Shown one piece after another: positions 44,291-53,825 of a stretch of 64,000 bases of DNA. This DNA comes from Microbacterium sp. 8M (lineage in GTDB: Bacteria; Actinomycetota; Actinomycetes; Actinomycetales; Microbacteriaceae), in assembly GCF_902506375.1 (NCBI RefSeq), contig NZ_LR733284.1:558077-622076 (forward strand), given 5' to 3'. The number at the start of each line of letters is the position of its first letter. The first letter of the stretch is position 1. The notes under the pieces are model-generated. The model ran no database searches. It was not told the DNA's origin and saw nothing but the letters and a program-made list of their open reading frames with translations. The position numbers and the translations under genes were made by a program.

Positions 44291-46228
44291 GTGAACAGCC
44301 AGGCAGTGATCGACAAGAAGGCTCCCGCCGCGACTCGCAGCCCGCTCCGGATCGCGCTCGTGATCGGCGCCCTCGGGGTGGTGTTCGGGGACATCGGCAC
44401 GAGCCCGATCTACGCGCTCCAGACCGTGTTCAACCCGGACGACCCGCACCCGGTCCCGCTCACGACGGACAACCTCTACGGAGTCGTCTCGCTCATCGTG
44501 TGGTCGGTGATCCTCATCGTCACGGTCACCTACGTGCTGCTGGCGATGCGGATGGACAACGACGGCGAGGGCGGCATCATGGCCCTGCTCACGCTGCTGC
44601 GCCGCTGGGCCCCGAAGGGCCGCACCCGCACGGTCGCGATCCTGTCGGGTCTCGCCGTGCTGGGAGCCGCGCTGTTCCTCGGCGACAGCATGATCACCCC
44701 GGCGATCTCCGTGCTCTCCGCGGTCGAGGGTCTGAAGACGATCAATCCCGATCTCGACGAGTGGGTGGTCCCGATCACGGCCACGATCCTCCTGATCCTC
44801 TTCCTCATCCAGAAGCTCGGAAGCTCCGTGGTCGGCCGGCTCTTCGGGCCGATCATGGCGTTCTGGTTCGTGGTCGTCGGCGTGCTGGGTATCGGCGGCA
44901 TCCTGCACGATCCCCGGATCCTGCTCGCGCTGCTGCCGACCTATGCGATCAGCTTCATGATCAGCCATTTCCACATCGCCTTCTTCGCGCTCGCCGCGGT
45001 GGTCCTCTCGGTCACCGGCGCCGAGGCGCTCTACGCGGACATGGGCCACTTCGGTCGCAAGCCGATCTCGATCGGGTGGCTGTTCCTCGTGTTCCCGGCG
45101 CTCGCGCTGACGTACCTCGGGCAGGGCGCGCTGCTCCTGGAGGACAAGGCGAACATGTCGGCGCCGTTCTTCCTGCTCGCGCCCGAGTGGAGCCGCATCG
45201 CCCTGGTCGTCCTGGCCACGGCGGCGACCGTGATCGCGTCGCAGGCGGTGATCTCCGGTGCGTTCTCGGTCGCGGCGCAGGCGTCGGGGCTGGGGTATCT
45301 GCCGCGGCTGCGGGTGACGCACACCTCGTCCGAGACGCACGGCCAGATCTACGTGCCCTGGATCAACTGGCTGCTCATGGTGTCGGTGATCACCCTGGTG
45401 TTCGTCTTCCGCAGCTCCGCGTCGCTCGCCTTCGCCTACGGGATGGCGGTCATCGGCACGATCACGATCACCACCCTGCTGTTCTTCTATCTCGCCCGGC
45501 GACGCTGGAAGACGCCGGGATGGATCCTCGCGATCGGTGCGGGGGGATTGCTCGCGATCGACCTGCTGTTCCTCGCCGCCAACGCCACCAAGTTCGTGCA
45601 CGGCGCCTGGCTGCCGCTGGCGATCGGCCTCGCCGCCTTCATCGTCATGACGACGTGGCAGCGCGGACGCGCGCTGATCACCGCGCGTCGCACCGAGGCG
45701 GAGGGTTCGCTGACGGAGTTCGTGAGCAACCTGCGCACGCACCCGGACCTCATCGACCGCGTGCCCGGCACCGCGATCTTCCTCAACCCGGGCGGAACCA
45801 CGACGCCGCTCGCGCTGCGCGCCAACGTCGAGCACAACCACGTGCGTCACGCCCGGGTGATCATCCTGTCCGTGGACATCCAGAACATCCCCCGGGTGCC
45901 GCAGTCGAAGCGCTGCACGGTCGACGATCTCGGGGATCCTACCGATGGGATCCTCTACATCTCGACGAGGTTCGGCTACGCCGAGAACCCGGACATCCCG
46001 CGTGCTCTGCGCACGATCCCTCCGCACAAGACGCAGGGATGGCTGGATCTCGACAACGCCACCTACTTCCTGTCCAAGATCGAGCTGCGCGAGGGCCGCA
46101 GAGGCGGCATGGCGCGGTGGCGGAAGCGCCTGTTCCTCGCGGCATCGCACATCACCACCGACGCGAGCGACCACTTCGGGCTGCCGCGCGACCGCGTGAT
46201 CGTGATGGGCTCGCAGATCGAGCTGTAG
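44291..46228 (+). CDS. kup: KUP family potassium transporter
   Basis: A 645-residue KUP/HAK/KT potassium:proton symporter. The start IALVIGALGVVFGDIGTSPIYAL (here: LGVVFGDIGTSPIYAL) carries the diagnostic GDIGTSP motif; MRMDNDGEGGIMALL and GGTFALYSLL-equivalent segments follow; about 12 helices in the first 450 residues, then a cytosolic C-terminal domain. GTG start at 44291 is chosen since homology begins within 20 residues. Monocistronic. Confidence 0.95.
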   Translation: MNSQAVIDKKAPAATRSPLRIALVIGALGVVFGDIGTSPIYALQTVFNPDDPHPVPLTTDNLYGVVSLIVWSVILIVTVTYVLLAMRMDNDGEGGIMALLTLLRRWAPKGRTRTVAILSGLAVLGAALFLGDSMITPAISVLSAVEGLKTINPDLDEWVVPITATILLILFLIQKLGSSVVGRLFGPIMAFWFVVVGVLGIGGILHDPRILLALLPTYAISFMISHFHIAFFALAAVVLSVTGAEALYADMGHFGRKPISIGWLFLVFPALALTYLGQGALLLEDKANMSAPFFLLAPEWSRIALVVLATAATVIASQAVISGAFSVAAQASGLGYLPRLRVTHTSSETHGQIYVPWINWLLMVSVITLVFVFRSSASLAFAYGMAVIGTITITTLLFFYLARRRWKTPGWILAIGAGGLLAIDLLFLAANATKFVHGAWLPLAIGLAAFIVMTTWQRGRALITARRTEAEGSLTEFVSNLRTHPDLIDRVPGTAIFLNPGGTTTPLALRANVEHNHVRHARVIILSVDIQNIPRVPQSKRCTVDDLGDPTDGILYISTRFGYAENPDIPRALRTIPPHKTQGWLDLDNATYFLSKIELREGRRGGMARWRKRLFLAASHITTDASDHFGLPRDRVIVMGSQIEL

Positions 46229-46348
46229 GAGCCGCGAGGAGAGCGGATCCGCTCGGGTGCGGCGCGCGTCGACCGCGCACCCGAGAGCCGCGAGAGCGGC
46301 GGCGCCGCCCGGGGCGCGCGCAGCCTCCCCCATAATGAGCTTGAATCG

Positions 46349-47395
46349 ATGAGCTCGACCGAGATGCGGACGGAGGTGCGCGTGGCTGTGGACAGCGAGC
46401 CGCCTCGCGCCCTGAACATCCGGGACGTGGCGCGCGAGGCCGGGGTCTCGTACCAGACCGTCTCGCGGGTGCTGAACGGGAGCGACCGGATCCGCGAGAC
46501 GACCCGCGAGCACGTGCAGTCGGTGATCGACCGCCTCGGCTACCGCCCCAACCCCGTCGCGCGGGCGCTGTCGACGAACCGTTCGCGCACGATCGGCGTG
46601 CTCACGGCGCAGAGCGTGCTGTACGGCCCGGCCACGGCCATCACCGCGATCGAGTTCGCGGCCCGTGACGCGGGCTACCGGCTTTCCATCGCGAACCTGC
46701 GCTCGAGCGACCCGACGGCCGTGCGTGCGAGCATCGACGATCTGCTCAGCCACGCCGTCGAGGCGATCATCGTGATCGCGCCGCAGCAGCAGGTGCTCAC
46801 CGAAGTAGGCGACATGAGCGTGGACGTCCCCATCGTGGCCCTCGGTCCGAGCGGGGAGCGGCACTCGATGGCGATGGATCAGATCGCCGGCGCCAGGGCC
46901 GCCGTGGGACACCTCGCCGACCTCGGGCACGAGTTCATCGTGCATCTCGCCGGCCCGCAGGACTGGACCGAGGCGGAGGCGCGCATGGTCGGCTATCTGC
47001 GCGAGCTCGACGCCAGGGACCTGCGCGTGCGCGCGCCGTTGCTGGGGGACTGGACGTCGCAGTTCGGCTACGAGGCGGGGCGGAGCCTGCTGCGCATGCC
47101 GGACTTCACCGCGGTCTTCGCGGGCAACGACTCGATGGCCCTCGGTTTCCTGCACGCGTGCCGCGAGCTCGGCGTGCGCGTGCCCGAGGACATCAGCGTC
47201 GTCGGGTTCGACGACATCCCCGACGCCGCGCACTTCTTCCCGCCGCTGACGACCGTGCGACAGGACTTCGGCGAGCTCGGGCGGCGCACGATCCGCATGC
47301 TGCTCGCTCAGCTGCAGGGCGAGGAGTTGGCGCAGGAACCCCTGGTCCCGCAGCTGATCGTGCGCTCGTCTACGGCGGCTCCGCGCGCGTTCTGA
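46349..47395 (+). CDS. LacI family regulator, likely of the adjacent sugar importer
   Basis: A 348-residue LacI-type regulator. The helix-turn-helix is at about residues 23-45 (NIRDVAREAGVSYQTVSRVL, NG), the hinge near YRPNPVARALSTNRS, and the effector domain contains the VVGFDDIPDAAHFFPPLTTV motif. The start at 46349 is the first ATG; a later one at residue 6 is possible. It lies 363 bp upstream of chvE in the same direction; palindromic TGTGA-containing sites stand between them. Confidence 0.92.
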   Translation: MSSTEMRTEVRVAVDSEPPRALNIRDVAREAGVSYQTVSRVLNGSDRIRETTREHVQSVIDRLGYRPNPVARALSTNRSRTIGVLTAQSVLYGPATAITAIEFAARDAGYRLSIANLRSSDPTAVRASIDDLLSHAVEAIIVIAPQQQVLTEVGDMSVDVPIVALGPSGERHSMAMDQIAGARAAVGHLADLGHEFIVHLAGPQDWTEAEARMVGYLRELDARDLRVRAPLLGDWTSQFGYEAGRSLLRMPDFTAVFAGNDSMALGFLHACRELGVRVPEDISVVGFDDIPDAAHFFPPLTTVRQDFGELGRRTIRMLLAQLQGEELAQEPLVPQLIVRSSTAAPRAF

Positions 47396-47462
47396 TTGCT
47401 TCCCGGGATCGGGCGCAGGCTCGCGAGCGGAACTCGCGGATGTGTCATCTCGGATCCGGCTC

Positions 47463-47492
47463 TTGACAAATGTGACCGGTTCGCCAGAAGAT
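47463..47492 (+). promoter_or_regulatory. Candidate chvE promoter
   Basis: TTGACA (47463-47468) is a perfect -35 hexamer; GAAGAT (47487-47492) 18 bp further is a weak -10. A TGTGACCGG half-site starts at 47471, inside the spacer. Confidence 0.55.
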
Positions 47493-47504
47493 CGCTCGTG
47501 CGGG

Positions 47505-47518
47505 TGTGATCGGTCACA
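47505..47518. promoter_or_regulatory. TGTGATCGGTCACA operator candidate
   Basis: A 14-bp near-palindrome with ends TGTGA and TCACA, near the predicted start point. The left half matches TGTGACCGG at 47471, 34 bp upstream. A LacI-type regulator (gene at 46349) or a CRP-like protein could bind it. Confidence 0.55.
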
Positions 47519-47757
47519 GCCGCGGGCGACGAAGAGGTCGGATTCCGATCCTCCTCGTCACCGAGCAGGAGGTCGGCGGCCACCGGCCTCCCGCGAACAG
47601 CACCACGAACCGGCGGGCGCAGCGATGCGCGCGCCACCCTCACCCGCGCCCCGCGTCCTCGGGGCGAGGGCCCGGAACGGGCGACCCGATCGTGCCATCG
47701 GCGCGCCCGCTGCTGTCCTGAGCGCGCCACGGCGGCGCGTTCGACGAAAGGAATCAC

Positions 47758-48879
47758 ATGAAGTTCTCCCGACTGGCTCTCGGCGCCGCTGCCGTGGCCC
47801 TCGCCCTGACCGTGACCGCGTGCGCGGGCACCCGCGGAGGCGGATCCTCGACCGCCGAGCCCGGTGCCAACAAGGGCGCGCTCGTCGGCGTCGCCATGCC
47901 GACGAAGACCTCCACCCGCTGGATCCACGACGGCGACGCCGTCAAGGAAGGGCTCGAGAAGCTCGGCTACAAGGTCGACCTCGAGTACGCCGACGACGAC
48001 ATCCCCACCCAGGTGCAGCAGATCTCCAACATGCTCACCAAGGGAGCGAAGGTGCTCGTCATCGCCTCGGTGGACGGGACGGCGCTGTCCAGCCAGCTCG
48101 ACCAGGCCGCGTCCAAGGGCGTCAAGGTCATCGCCTACGACCGACTCATCAACGGCAACAAGAACGTCGACTACTACACGACGTTCGACAACTACAAGGT
48201 CGGCGTGCAGCAGGCGACGAGCCTCCTGGAGGGCCTGGGCGTGCTGGACAAGAGCGGCAAGGACACCGGCGCGGCGGGGCCGTTCAACATCGAGCTGTTC
48301 GCCGGCAGCCCGGACGACAACAACGCCACGTTCTTCTTCAACGGCGCGATGGACACGCTCAAGCCCTACCTCGACAAGGGCGTGCTGAAGGTGGGCAGCG
48401 GCCAGACCGGCTTCACGCAGGTCGCCACGCAGGGCTGGCAGGCCGACGTCGCCAAGAAGCGCATGCAGGACCTCATCGCCTCGACCTACTCGAACGGGCA
48501 GACGGTGAACGGCGTGCTCTCGCCGTACGACGGCCTCTCGATCGGCATCATCTCGGCCCTCACCGGCGCCGGCTACGCCACCGACAAGCTCCCGATCATC
48601 ACGGGCCAGGACGCGGAGATCCCGTCGGTGAAGTCGATCATCGCGGGACAGCAGTACTCGACCATCTACAAGGACACCCGCAAGCTCGCGGGCGAGGCCG
48701 TGAAGATGACCGACGACCTGCTCAACGGCAAGAAGCCGGAGGTCAACGACACCAAGTCCTACGACAACAAGACAAAGGTCGTGCCGACGTTCCTGTTCCA
48801 GCCCGTGGTCGTCACGAAGGACAACTACAAGGAAGCCGTCATCGACACCGGCTACTACACCGAGGACCAGCTCAAGTAA
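47758..48879 (+). CDS. chvE: Multiple monosaccharide ABC transporter substrate-binding protein
   Basis: A 373-residue lipoprotein: signal with lipobox VTAC, C22, then a ChvE/XylF-type periplasmic-binding fold ([72 protein letters not shown]). The family binds glucose, galactose, xylose, arabinose and similar sugars. The start ATG at 47758 has AAAGGA upstream. First gene of a three-gene importer; a perfect hairpin follows its stop. Confidence 0.94.
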   Translation: MKFSRLALGAAAVALALTVTACAGTRGGGSSTAEPGANKGALVGVAMPTKTSTRWIHDGDAVKEGLEKLGYKVDLEYADDDIPTQVQQISNMLTKGAKVLVIASVDGTALSSQLDQAASKGVKVIAYDRLINGNKNVDYYTTFDNYKVGVQQATSLLEGLGVLDKSGKDTGAAGPFNIELFAGSPDDNNATFFFNGAMDTLKPYLDKGVLKVGSGQTGFTQVATQGWQADVAKKRMQDLIASTYSNGQTVNGVLSPYDGLSIGIISALTGAGYATDKLPIITGQDAEIPSVKSIIAGQQYSTIYKDTRKLAGEAVKMTDDLLNGKKPEVNDTKSYDNKTKVVPTFLFQPVVVTKDNYKEAVIDTGYYTEDQLK

Positions 48880-48895
48880 GGCACTCCCTCGACAC

Positions 48896-48927
48896 AGGGT
48901 GGCTGCGGACGCTCCCGCAGCCACCCT
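48896..48927 (+). terminator. Intercistronic hairpin between chvE and mmsA
   Basis: AGGGTGGCTGCGG (48896-48908) pairs perfectly with CCGCAGCCACCCT (48915-48927) around ACGCTC. It lies 17 bp after the chvE stop and 22 bp before mmsA. It probably stabilises or partly terminates the mRNA, giving more binding protein than ATPase. Confidence 0.75.
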
Positions 48928-48949
48928 CCTCTGACGAAAGGAGAGCGAG

Positions 48950-50491
48950 ATGAGCGACAACATCCTCGAGATGCGCGGGATCACCAAGACGTTCCCGGGC
49001 GTGAAGGCGCTGCAGGACGTGTCGATCACCGTGCAGCGCGGCCACGTGCACGCGATCTGCGGCGAGAACGGGGCCGGGAAGTCCACGCTGATGAAGGTGC
49101 TCTCGGGCGTCTACCCGCACGGATCCTACGAAGGAGAGATCCTGCTGGACGGCGAGCCGGTCGCGTTCAAGAGCATCAACGAGTCCGAGCATGCCGGAAT
49201 CGTGATCATCCATCAGGAGCTGGCCCTGAGCCCGTACCTGTCGATCGCGGAGAACATCTTCCTCGGCAACGAGCGCCAGTCCCGCGGCTGGATCGACTGG
49301 AACTCCACCAACCAGGAGGCGGCGCGGCTGCTGCGCAGCGTCGGATTGGACGAGAACCCGGCGACGAAGATCGCGGACATCGGGGTGGGCAAGCAGCAGC
49401 TGGTGGAGATCGCGAAGGCGCTCTCCAAGAGCGTGCGGCTGCTGATCCTGGACGAGCCCACCGCGGCGCTCAACGACGACGACTCGGCGCACATGCTCGA
49501 GCTCATCCGGAGCCTGCGCGACGAGGGCATCACCTCGATCATCATCAGCCACAAGCTCAACGAGATCCGTGCGATCGCCGACGAGGTCACCGTCATCCGC
49601 GACGGCCGCAACATCGAGACCCTCGAGATGCGCACGGACGACGTCAGCGAGGACCGGATCATCCGGGGCATGGTCGGCCGCGATCTGGCCAGCCGGTTCC
49701 CGGACCGCACGCCGAAGATCGGCGGCGAGCTGCTGCGGATCGAGGACTGGACGGTGCACCACCCGCTCGATCATGAGCGCAAGGTCGTGGACGGCGCGAA
49801 CCTCTTCGTGCGCGAGGGGGAGATCGTCGGCATCGCCGGGATCATGGGCGCGGGGCGCACCGAGCTCGCGATGAGCGTGTTCGGGCGCAGCTACGGCGTG
49901 AACATCTCCGGCAGGGTCTACAAGCGCGGATCCGAGATCTCCACGAAGACCGTCTCCGAGGCCATCGGGCACGGCATCGCCTACGCCACCGAGGACCGCA
50001 AGCGATACGGGCTGAACCTCATCGACGACGTCGAGCGGAACATCACCGTCGCCGCCCTCGACCGGATCGCGAAGATCGGATGGGTCAACGAGAGCCGGGA
50101 GCGCATCGTCGCGGAGTCGTACCGGAAGAGCATGAACATCAAGACCAGCTCGGTCGAAGCGATCGTCGGCAAGCTCTCCGGCGGCAATCAGCAGAAGGTC
50201 GTGCTCTCGAAGTGGATGAACACGTCCCCCGACGTGCTCATCCTCGACGAGCCCACCCGCGGCATCGACGTGGGGGCGAAGTACGAGATCTACGGCATCA
50301 TCAACAAGCTCGCGAGCGAGGGCAAGGGCGTCATCGTCATCTCCAGCGAGCTTCCCGAGCTGATCGGTCTCTGCGACCGCATCTACACCCTGGCCGAGGG
50401 GCGCATCACCGCGGACGTTCCGCGAGCGGAGGCGACGGCCGAGAACCTCATGCGTTACATGACCCAGGAGAAGGAGGTGGGCTCCGCATGA
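48950..50491 (+). CDS. mmsA: Multiple monosaccharide ABC transporter ATP-binding protein
   Basis: A 513-residue tandem ATPase of the sugar (CUT2) class. The first domain has [12 protein letters not shown] and the signature region [14 protein letters not shown] with [11 protein letters not shown]; the second has the degenerate [10 protein letters not shown] and [15 protein letters not shown]. It energises uptake of monosaccharides captured by ChvE. Start ATG at 48950 with AAAGGAGAG upstream. Its stop overlaps the permease start by four bases. Confidence 0.95.
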   Translation: MSDNILEMRGITKTFPGVKALQDVSITVQRGHVHAICGENGAGKSTLMKVLSGVYPHGSYEGEILLDGEPVAFKSINESEHAGIVIIHQELALSPYLSIAENIFLGNERQSRGWIDWNSTNQEAARLLRSVGLDENPATKIADIGVGKQQLVEIAKALSKSVRLLILDEPTAALNDDDSAHMLELIRSLRDEGITSIIISHKLNEIRAIADEVTVIRDGRNIETLEMRTDDVSEDRIIRGMVGRDLASRFPDRTPKIGGELLRIEDWTVHHPLDHERKVVDGANLFVREGEIVGIAGIMGAGRTELAMSVFGRSYGVNISGRVYKRGSEISTKTVSEAIGHGIAYATEDRKRYGLNLIDDVERNITVAALDRIAKIGWVNESRERIVAESYRKSMNIKTSSVEAIVGKLSGGNQQKVVLSKWMNTSPDVLILDEPTRGIDVGAKYEIYGIINKLASEGKGVIVISSELPELIGLCDRIYTLAEGRITADVPRAEATAENLMRYMTQEKEVGSA

Positions 50492-51693
50492 GCGGCTCAT
50501 CCATCACCCCGACGACGAACTCGATGCGCGGCGCGTTCGAGTTCCTCACCAGCCAGCTGCGTCAGATCGGGCTGTTCATCGCGCTCATCGTGATCGTGAT
50601 CTTCTTCCAGATCACGACCGGCGGGATCACCCTCGCCCCGATCAACGTGTCGAACCTGATCATCCAGAACAGCTACATCCTGATCCTCGCGATCGGCATG
50701 GTGATGGTGATCATCGCCGGCCACATCGACCTGTCGGTCGGATCCGTGGTGGCGTTCATCGGCGCGGCCGCGGGCGTGCTGATCACCAAGATGGGCGTGC
50801 CCTGGCCGGTCGCCGTCGTGCTGTGCCTCGTGCTGGGCGCGCTGATCGGAGCCTGGCAGGGCTTCTGGATCGCCTACTTCAAGATCCCGGCGTTCATCGT
50901 CACGCTCGCGGGCATGCTCACCTTCCGCGGGCTCACCGAGATCACACTGCAGAACACGGCGATCTCCCCCTTCCCCGACGGGTTCCGGGCGATCGGCGCC
51001 GGGTTCCTCCCGGATCTCGGCGGCGGGCAGACGGTGGTCGAGCCGCTCACGGTCATCCTTGCGGTGCTCGTCGTGCTCGGGATGATCGGCTTCGGGATCC
51101 GCGGGCGCATGACCCGCCGCAAGTTCGCCGTCGAGGACGAGCCGCTGTGGTGGTTCATCGCGAAGCTCGCGTTCACCAGCCTGCTCATCGCGCTCGTCGC
51201 CTACCTGCTCGCCAGCTACAACGGCACCCCGATCGCCCTGGTGATCCTCGGCGTGCTGACCGTCGTGTACTCGGCGATCATGGCCCGCAGCGTATGGGGC
51301 CGGCACATCTACGCGATCGGCGGCAACCCGCTCGCGGCGAGCCTGTCGGGTGTGAAGACCCAGCGGGTGACCTTCACCCTGTTCGTCAACATGGGCGTGC
51401 TGTCCGCGCTCGCGGGGCTCGTGTTCACCTCGCAGCTGAACCTCGCCAGCCCCCGCAACGGCGACGGGTTCGAGCTCGACGCCATCGCGGCCGTGTTCAT
51501 CGGCGGTGCGGCGGTCACCGGCGGCATCGGCAAGATCACCGGCGCGATCATCGGCGGTCTGATCATCGGCATCCTGAACAACGGCATGTCGATCCTCGGC
51601 GTCGGCACCGAGTTCCAGGCGCTCATCAAGGGCCTGGTGCTGCTCGCCGCCGTCGCGTTCGACGTGTTCAACAAGCGCCGCTCCGGCCGTTGA
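50488..51693 (+). CDS. mmsB: Multiple monosaccharide ABC transporter permease
   Basis: A 401-residue permease of the CUT2 class with about ten transmembrane helices; [24 protein letters not shown] [13 protein letters not shown] and [20 protein letters not shown] are the conserved loops for the ATPase. The start ATG overlaps the mmsA stop (ATGA). Larger than the ~330-residue ribose type, as usual for GguB/MmsB. A strong terminator follows, so the importer ends here. Confidence 0.95.
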   Translation: MSGSSITPTTNSMRGAFEFLTSQLRQIGLFIALIVIVIFFQITTGGITLAPINVSNLIIQNSYILILAIGMVMVIIAGHIDLSVGSVVAFIGAAAGVLITKMGVPWPVAVVLCLVLGALIGAWQGFWIAYFKIPAFIVTLAGMLTFRGLTEITLQNTAISPFPDGFRAIGAGFLPDLGGGQTVVEPLTVILAVLVVLGMIGFGIRGRMTRRKFAVEDEPLWWFIAKLAFTSLLIALVAYLLASYNGTPIALVILGVLTVVYSAIMARSVWGRHIYAIGGNPLAASLSGVKTQRVTFTLFVNMGVLSALAGLVFTSQLNLASPRNGDGFELDAIAAVFIGGAAVTGGIGKITGAIIGGLIIGILNNGMSILGVGTEFQALIKGLVLLAAVAFDVFNKRRSGR

Positions 51694-51700
51694 ACCGATC

Positions 51701-51742
51701 GCGCCCGGCCCCGGTCGCCGTCGGCGGACCGGGGCCGGGCGC
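51701..51742 (+). terminator. Terminator of the sugar importer operon
   Basis: GCGCCCGGCCCCGGTC (51701-51716) pairs exactly with GACCGGGGCCGGGCGC (51727-51742), 7 bp after the mmsB stop. Confidence 0.92.
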
Positions 51743-51770
51743 GTGCGTGCGCAGGCGCTACGGTCGTCCT

Positions 51771-52106
51771 ATGACCCTCGGCCAGGCACTGCTCTCGTTC
51801 GCGCTCGTCGTGGGTCTGCTCACGATCATCCCGGGTCTCGACACGGCGCTGGTGGTCCGAGGCACGGTGACGCGCGGACGCCCGTACGGCGTCGCCGCGC
51901 TGCTCGGGATCCAGGTCGGCACGCTGGGGCTGCTGCTCGCGCTCGTGCACTGCGCGCTCGGCGCCGCCTGGCTCGGTGCGCTCATCTTCGGCGCGGACCG
52001 GCTGGCGCCGCGGCTGCGTTCCGCCCGTGTGATCCGCTGGATGGACCGCATCACCGGCGGCGTCCTGATGCTGTTCGGCGCACGCCTGGCCGTCGACGTC
52101 CGCTGA
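51771..52106 (+). pseudogene. LysE family translocator, internally deleted
   Basis: An open frame of 111 residues. The first 50 match the start of a LysE/RhtB exporter (QALLSFALVVGLLTIIPGLD, TRGRPYGVAALLGIQVGT, the conserved P-G-P-like turn and GR..G region). The last 55 match its end (FGADRLAPRLRSARVIRWMD, RITGGVLMLFGARLAV). Normal members have about 205 residues, so some 90 residues are missing in frame, including helices two to four. It is probably non-functional, though the frame is intact. Confidence 0.75.
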
Positions 52107-52134
52107 GGCACCGCGCCGGGGTATCGTTGCGCGC

Positions 52135-52926
52135 GTGGTGACCAGAGGCACACCGATCGGCACCTCCGGGGTGCGGACCTGGAGCGGTGCGCTTCTCGTG
52201 ATGATCGCCTGGTGGGTGACGACATACACGTTCGGGTCACTGCCGATGCCCGCGCTGCGACCAGGCTGGTTCCCGCAGCTCGGCGCGACCCTCACGAACG
52301 GCCTCAGCCTCGCTGCGGCCTGGCTTGCCGCAGCGCTCGTGCATCGCGCCGGCTGGTGGGGAACGGCGCCGTTGCGGCGGATCGCGGGCTGGAGCGGTGG
52401 ACACCTCGCCGCACTGGGCTGGCTCGCTCCCGTTCTGGCCGTCCAGCTTTCCTACATCTGGATCGGCCGGCAGGGCATCCCGGGGATCGCGGGATCTGCG
52501 GGGACCCTCATCGGCGTCGCGGCCATGATGCTGGCGGTCGGGATCTCCGAAGAGACGGCCGCGCGGGGATTCGCGCTCGGCGCCCTGGGTCCGCGATGGC
52601 CCTGGAGCGGAATGATCGTCACTGCTGTGGTGTTCGGTCTCTGGCACCTCGGAAACGGCCTGTTCTTCGGCAAGAGCGTCGACGAGACCTGGTGGCAGGT
52701 GCTCAGCGCGACGACCTTCGGCGTCTGCTTCGCCGGAGCCCGCCTTCTGGTCGGATCGGTCTGGCCCCTCGCGCTCCTGCACGGGCTCGGGGACTGGACG
52801 CAAGTGCTCTCGCCGGGGGCGGCTCCCGTCTGGTACCAGAGCGCCGTGATGATCTTCGAGGTCCTCTGGGGCGTCACCCTGACCGCACTCGCCGTGCGCC
52901 GCGGCCGCCACCGCGAGCAGGGCTAG
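52135..52926 (+). CDS. CPBP family intramembrane glutamic endopeptidase
   Basis: A 263-residue membrane protein with about seven helices. The CPBP (Abi, CAAX-protease-like) motifs are present: EETAARG with E139, E140 and R144; FGLWHLGNG with the conserved His; and LLHGLGDW, the third His/Asp motif. Some relatives process or immunise against bacteriocins, others process prenyl-type proteins; the role here is unknown. GTG start at 52135. Next to the LysE remnant and a SUKH-like gene. Confidence 0.9.
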   Translation: MVTRGTPIGTSGVRTWSGALLVMIAWWVTTYTFGSLPMPALRPGWFPQLGATLTNGLSLAAAWLAAALVHRAGWWGTAPLRRIAGWSGGHLAALGWLAPVLAVQLSYIWIGRQGIPGIAGSAGTLIGVAAMMLAVGISEETAARGFALGALGPRWPWSGMIVTAVVFGLWHLGNGLFFGKSVDETWWQVLSATTFGVCFAGARLLVGSVWPLALLHGLGDWTQVLSPGAAPVWYQSAVMIFEVLWGVTLTALAVRRGRHREQG

Positions 52927-53018
52927 AGAGAGGAGATGACACGGGGAGTCTCGCCAGGCCGACGTGGGGACCGGCTTCGAGACGACGTCATCCGTGGTGC
53001 ACGGGCCCCCGGCCGCGC

Positions 53019-53570
53019 TCAGGAATGATGCAGTGCCGCGGGAGCAAGGGGCTCAAAATCGATGGAGCGAGCGTTCGACTCACCATCGCGTCCTCGAAGC
53101 CACTCGAGGGCGGCATGCAGATCACGACCCGCGTAGGTCAGCGAGTTGAACCGAGCCGTGTGGTAGATCGGCAGCTCGCCATCTTGGTCACGTCCGCCGG
53201 TGTCCCAGGCAAGGTAGTCGCCGTTCTCGCTCATCGCAAAGATCACCAGCCGTCGCGCGAGCTCCCACGACCCGTCCGGCTCGATCTTCCACCCGTATCC
53301 CTGAGCGCGACCGTCATCGAAGTCCTCATGCAGGCTCGCCGTCAGACGCCCGCCTCGGGCCACCACTCCGTCGCCGAATCCCTGGAGGACCGGCGTGTAG
53401 ATCAGCCAGAGGCCAAACAGTCTGCCCCAGCCGAAGGAGCGCACGAACGAGACATACGATGGTGGAAATCCGGCTCCGTCCGGCAGCCGGTGACTATCGA
53501 TCGCATCTTCATCGAGCATCGGCCGTGGCGGAGCGCTGACAGACAGGCTCCACCGTTCGTCGGACTTCAC
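53019..53570 (-). CDS. SMI1/KNR4 (SUKH)-like protein
   Basis: A 183-residue soluble protein. Around residues 29-60 it has the SUKH hallmark: LPDGAGFPPSYVSFVRSFGWGRLFG; later GDYLAWDTGG and the acidic stretch DGESNARSID. SUKH proteins often act as immunity proteins against contact-dependent or polymorphic toxins. No toxin gene is adjacent here. Slightly lower GC and less biased codon use than the flanks fit acquired DNA (inference). Confidence 0.78.
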   Translation of the reverse strand: MKSDERWSLSVSAPPRPMLDEDAIDSHRLPDGAGFPPSYVSFVRSFGWGRLFGLWLIYTPVLQGFGDGVVARGGRLTASLHEDFDDGRAQGYGWKIEPDGSWELARRLVIFAMSENGDYLAWDTGGRDQDGELPIYHTARFNSLTYAGRDLHAALEWLRGRDGESNARSIDFEPLAPAALHHS

Positions 53571-53825
53571 CCCTGAACCGTACCGTCTCAGCGCAGCCGT
53601 GGGGCGTGCGCATATCGTACCGTTTCAGGGGAATCGCCACGGATCCGGGTGCGCTTCGTTCGATTCGTTCCGGAATCCTCCGCGAAAGCGCGAAACTCTC
53701 AGCGGGTGCATAGCTTCAGGGAACATCCGCGAAATCGAGATCTGATCCTCTAGGTGCAAGGATGCCCGGGGTGCTAACGTCCCTCTGTCATCCCCCACAC
53801 CCGACGATGAGACAGGGGACATAGA

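Noticed and set aside
47505..47518. Classic CRP site
   Set aside because: The TGTGA and TCACA halves are separated by 4 bp rather than the usual 6, so I list it only as a general operator candidate.
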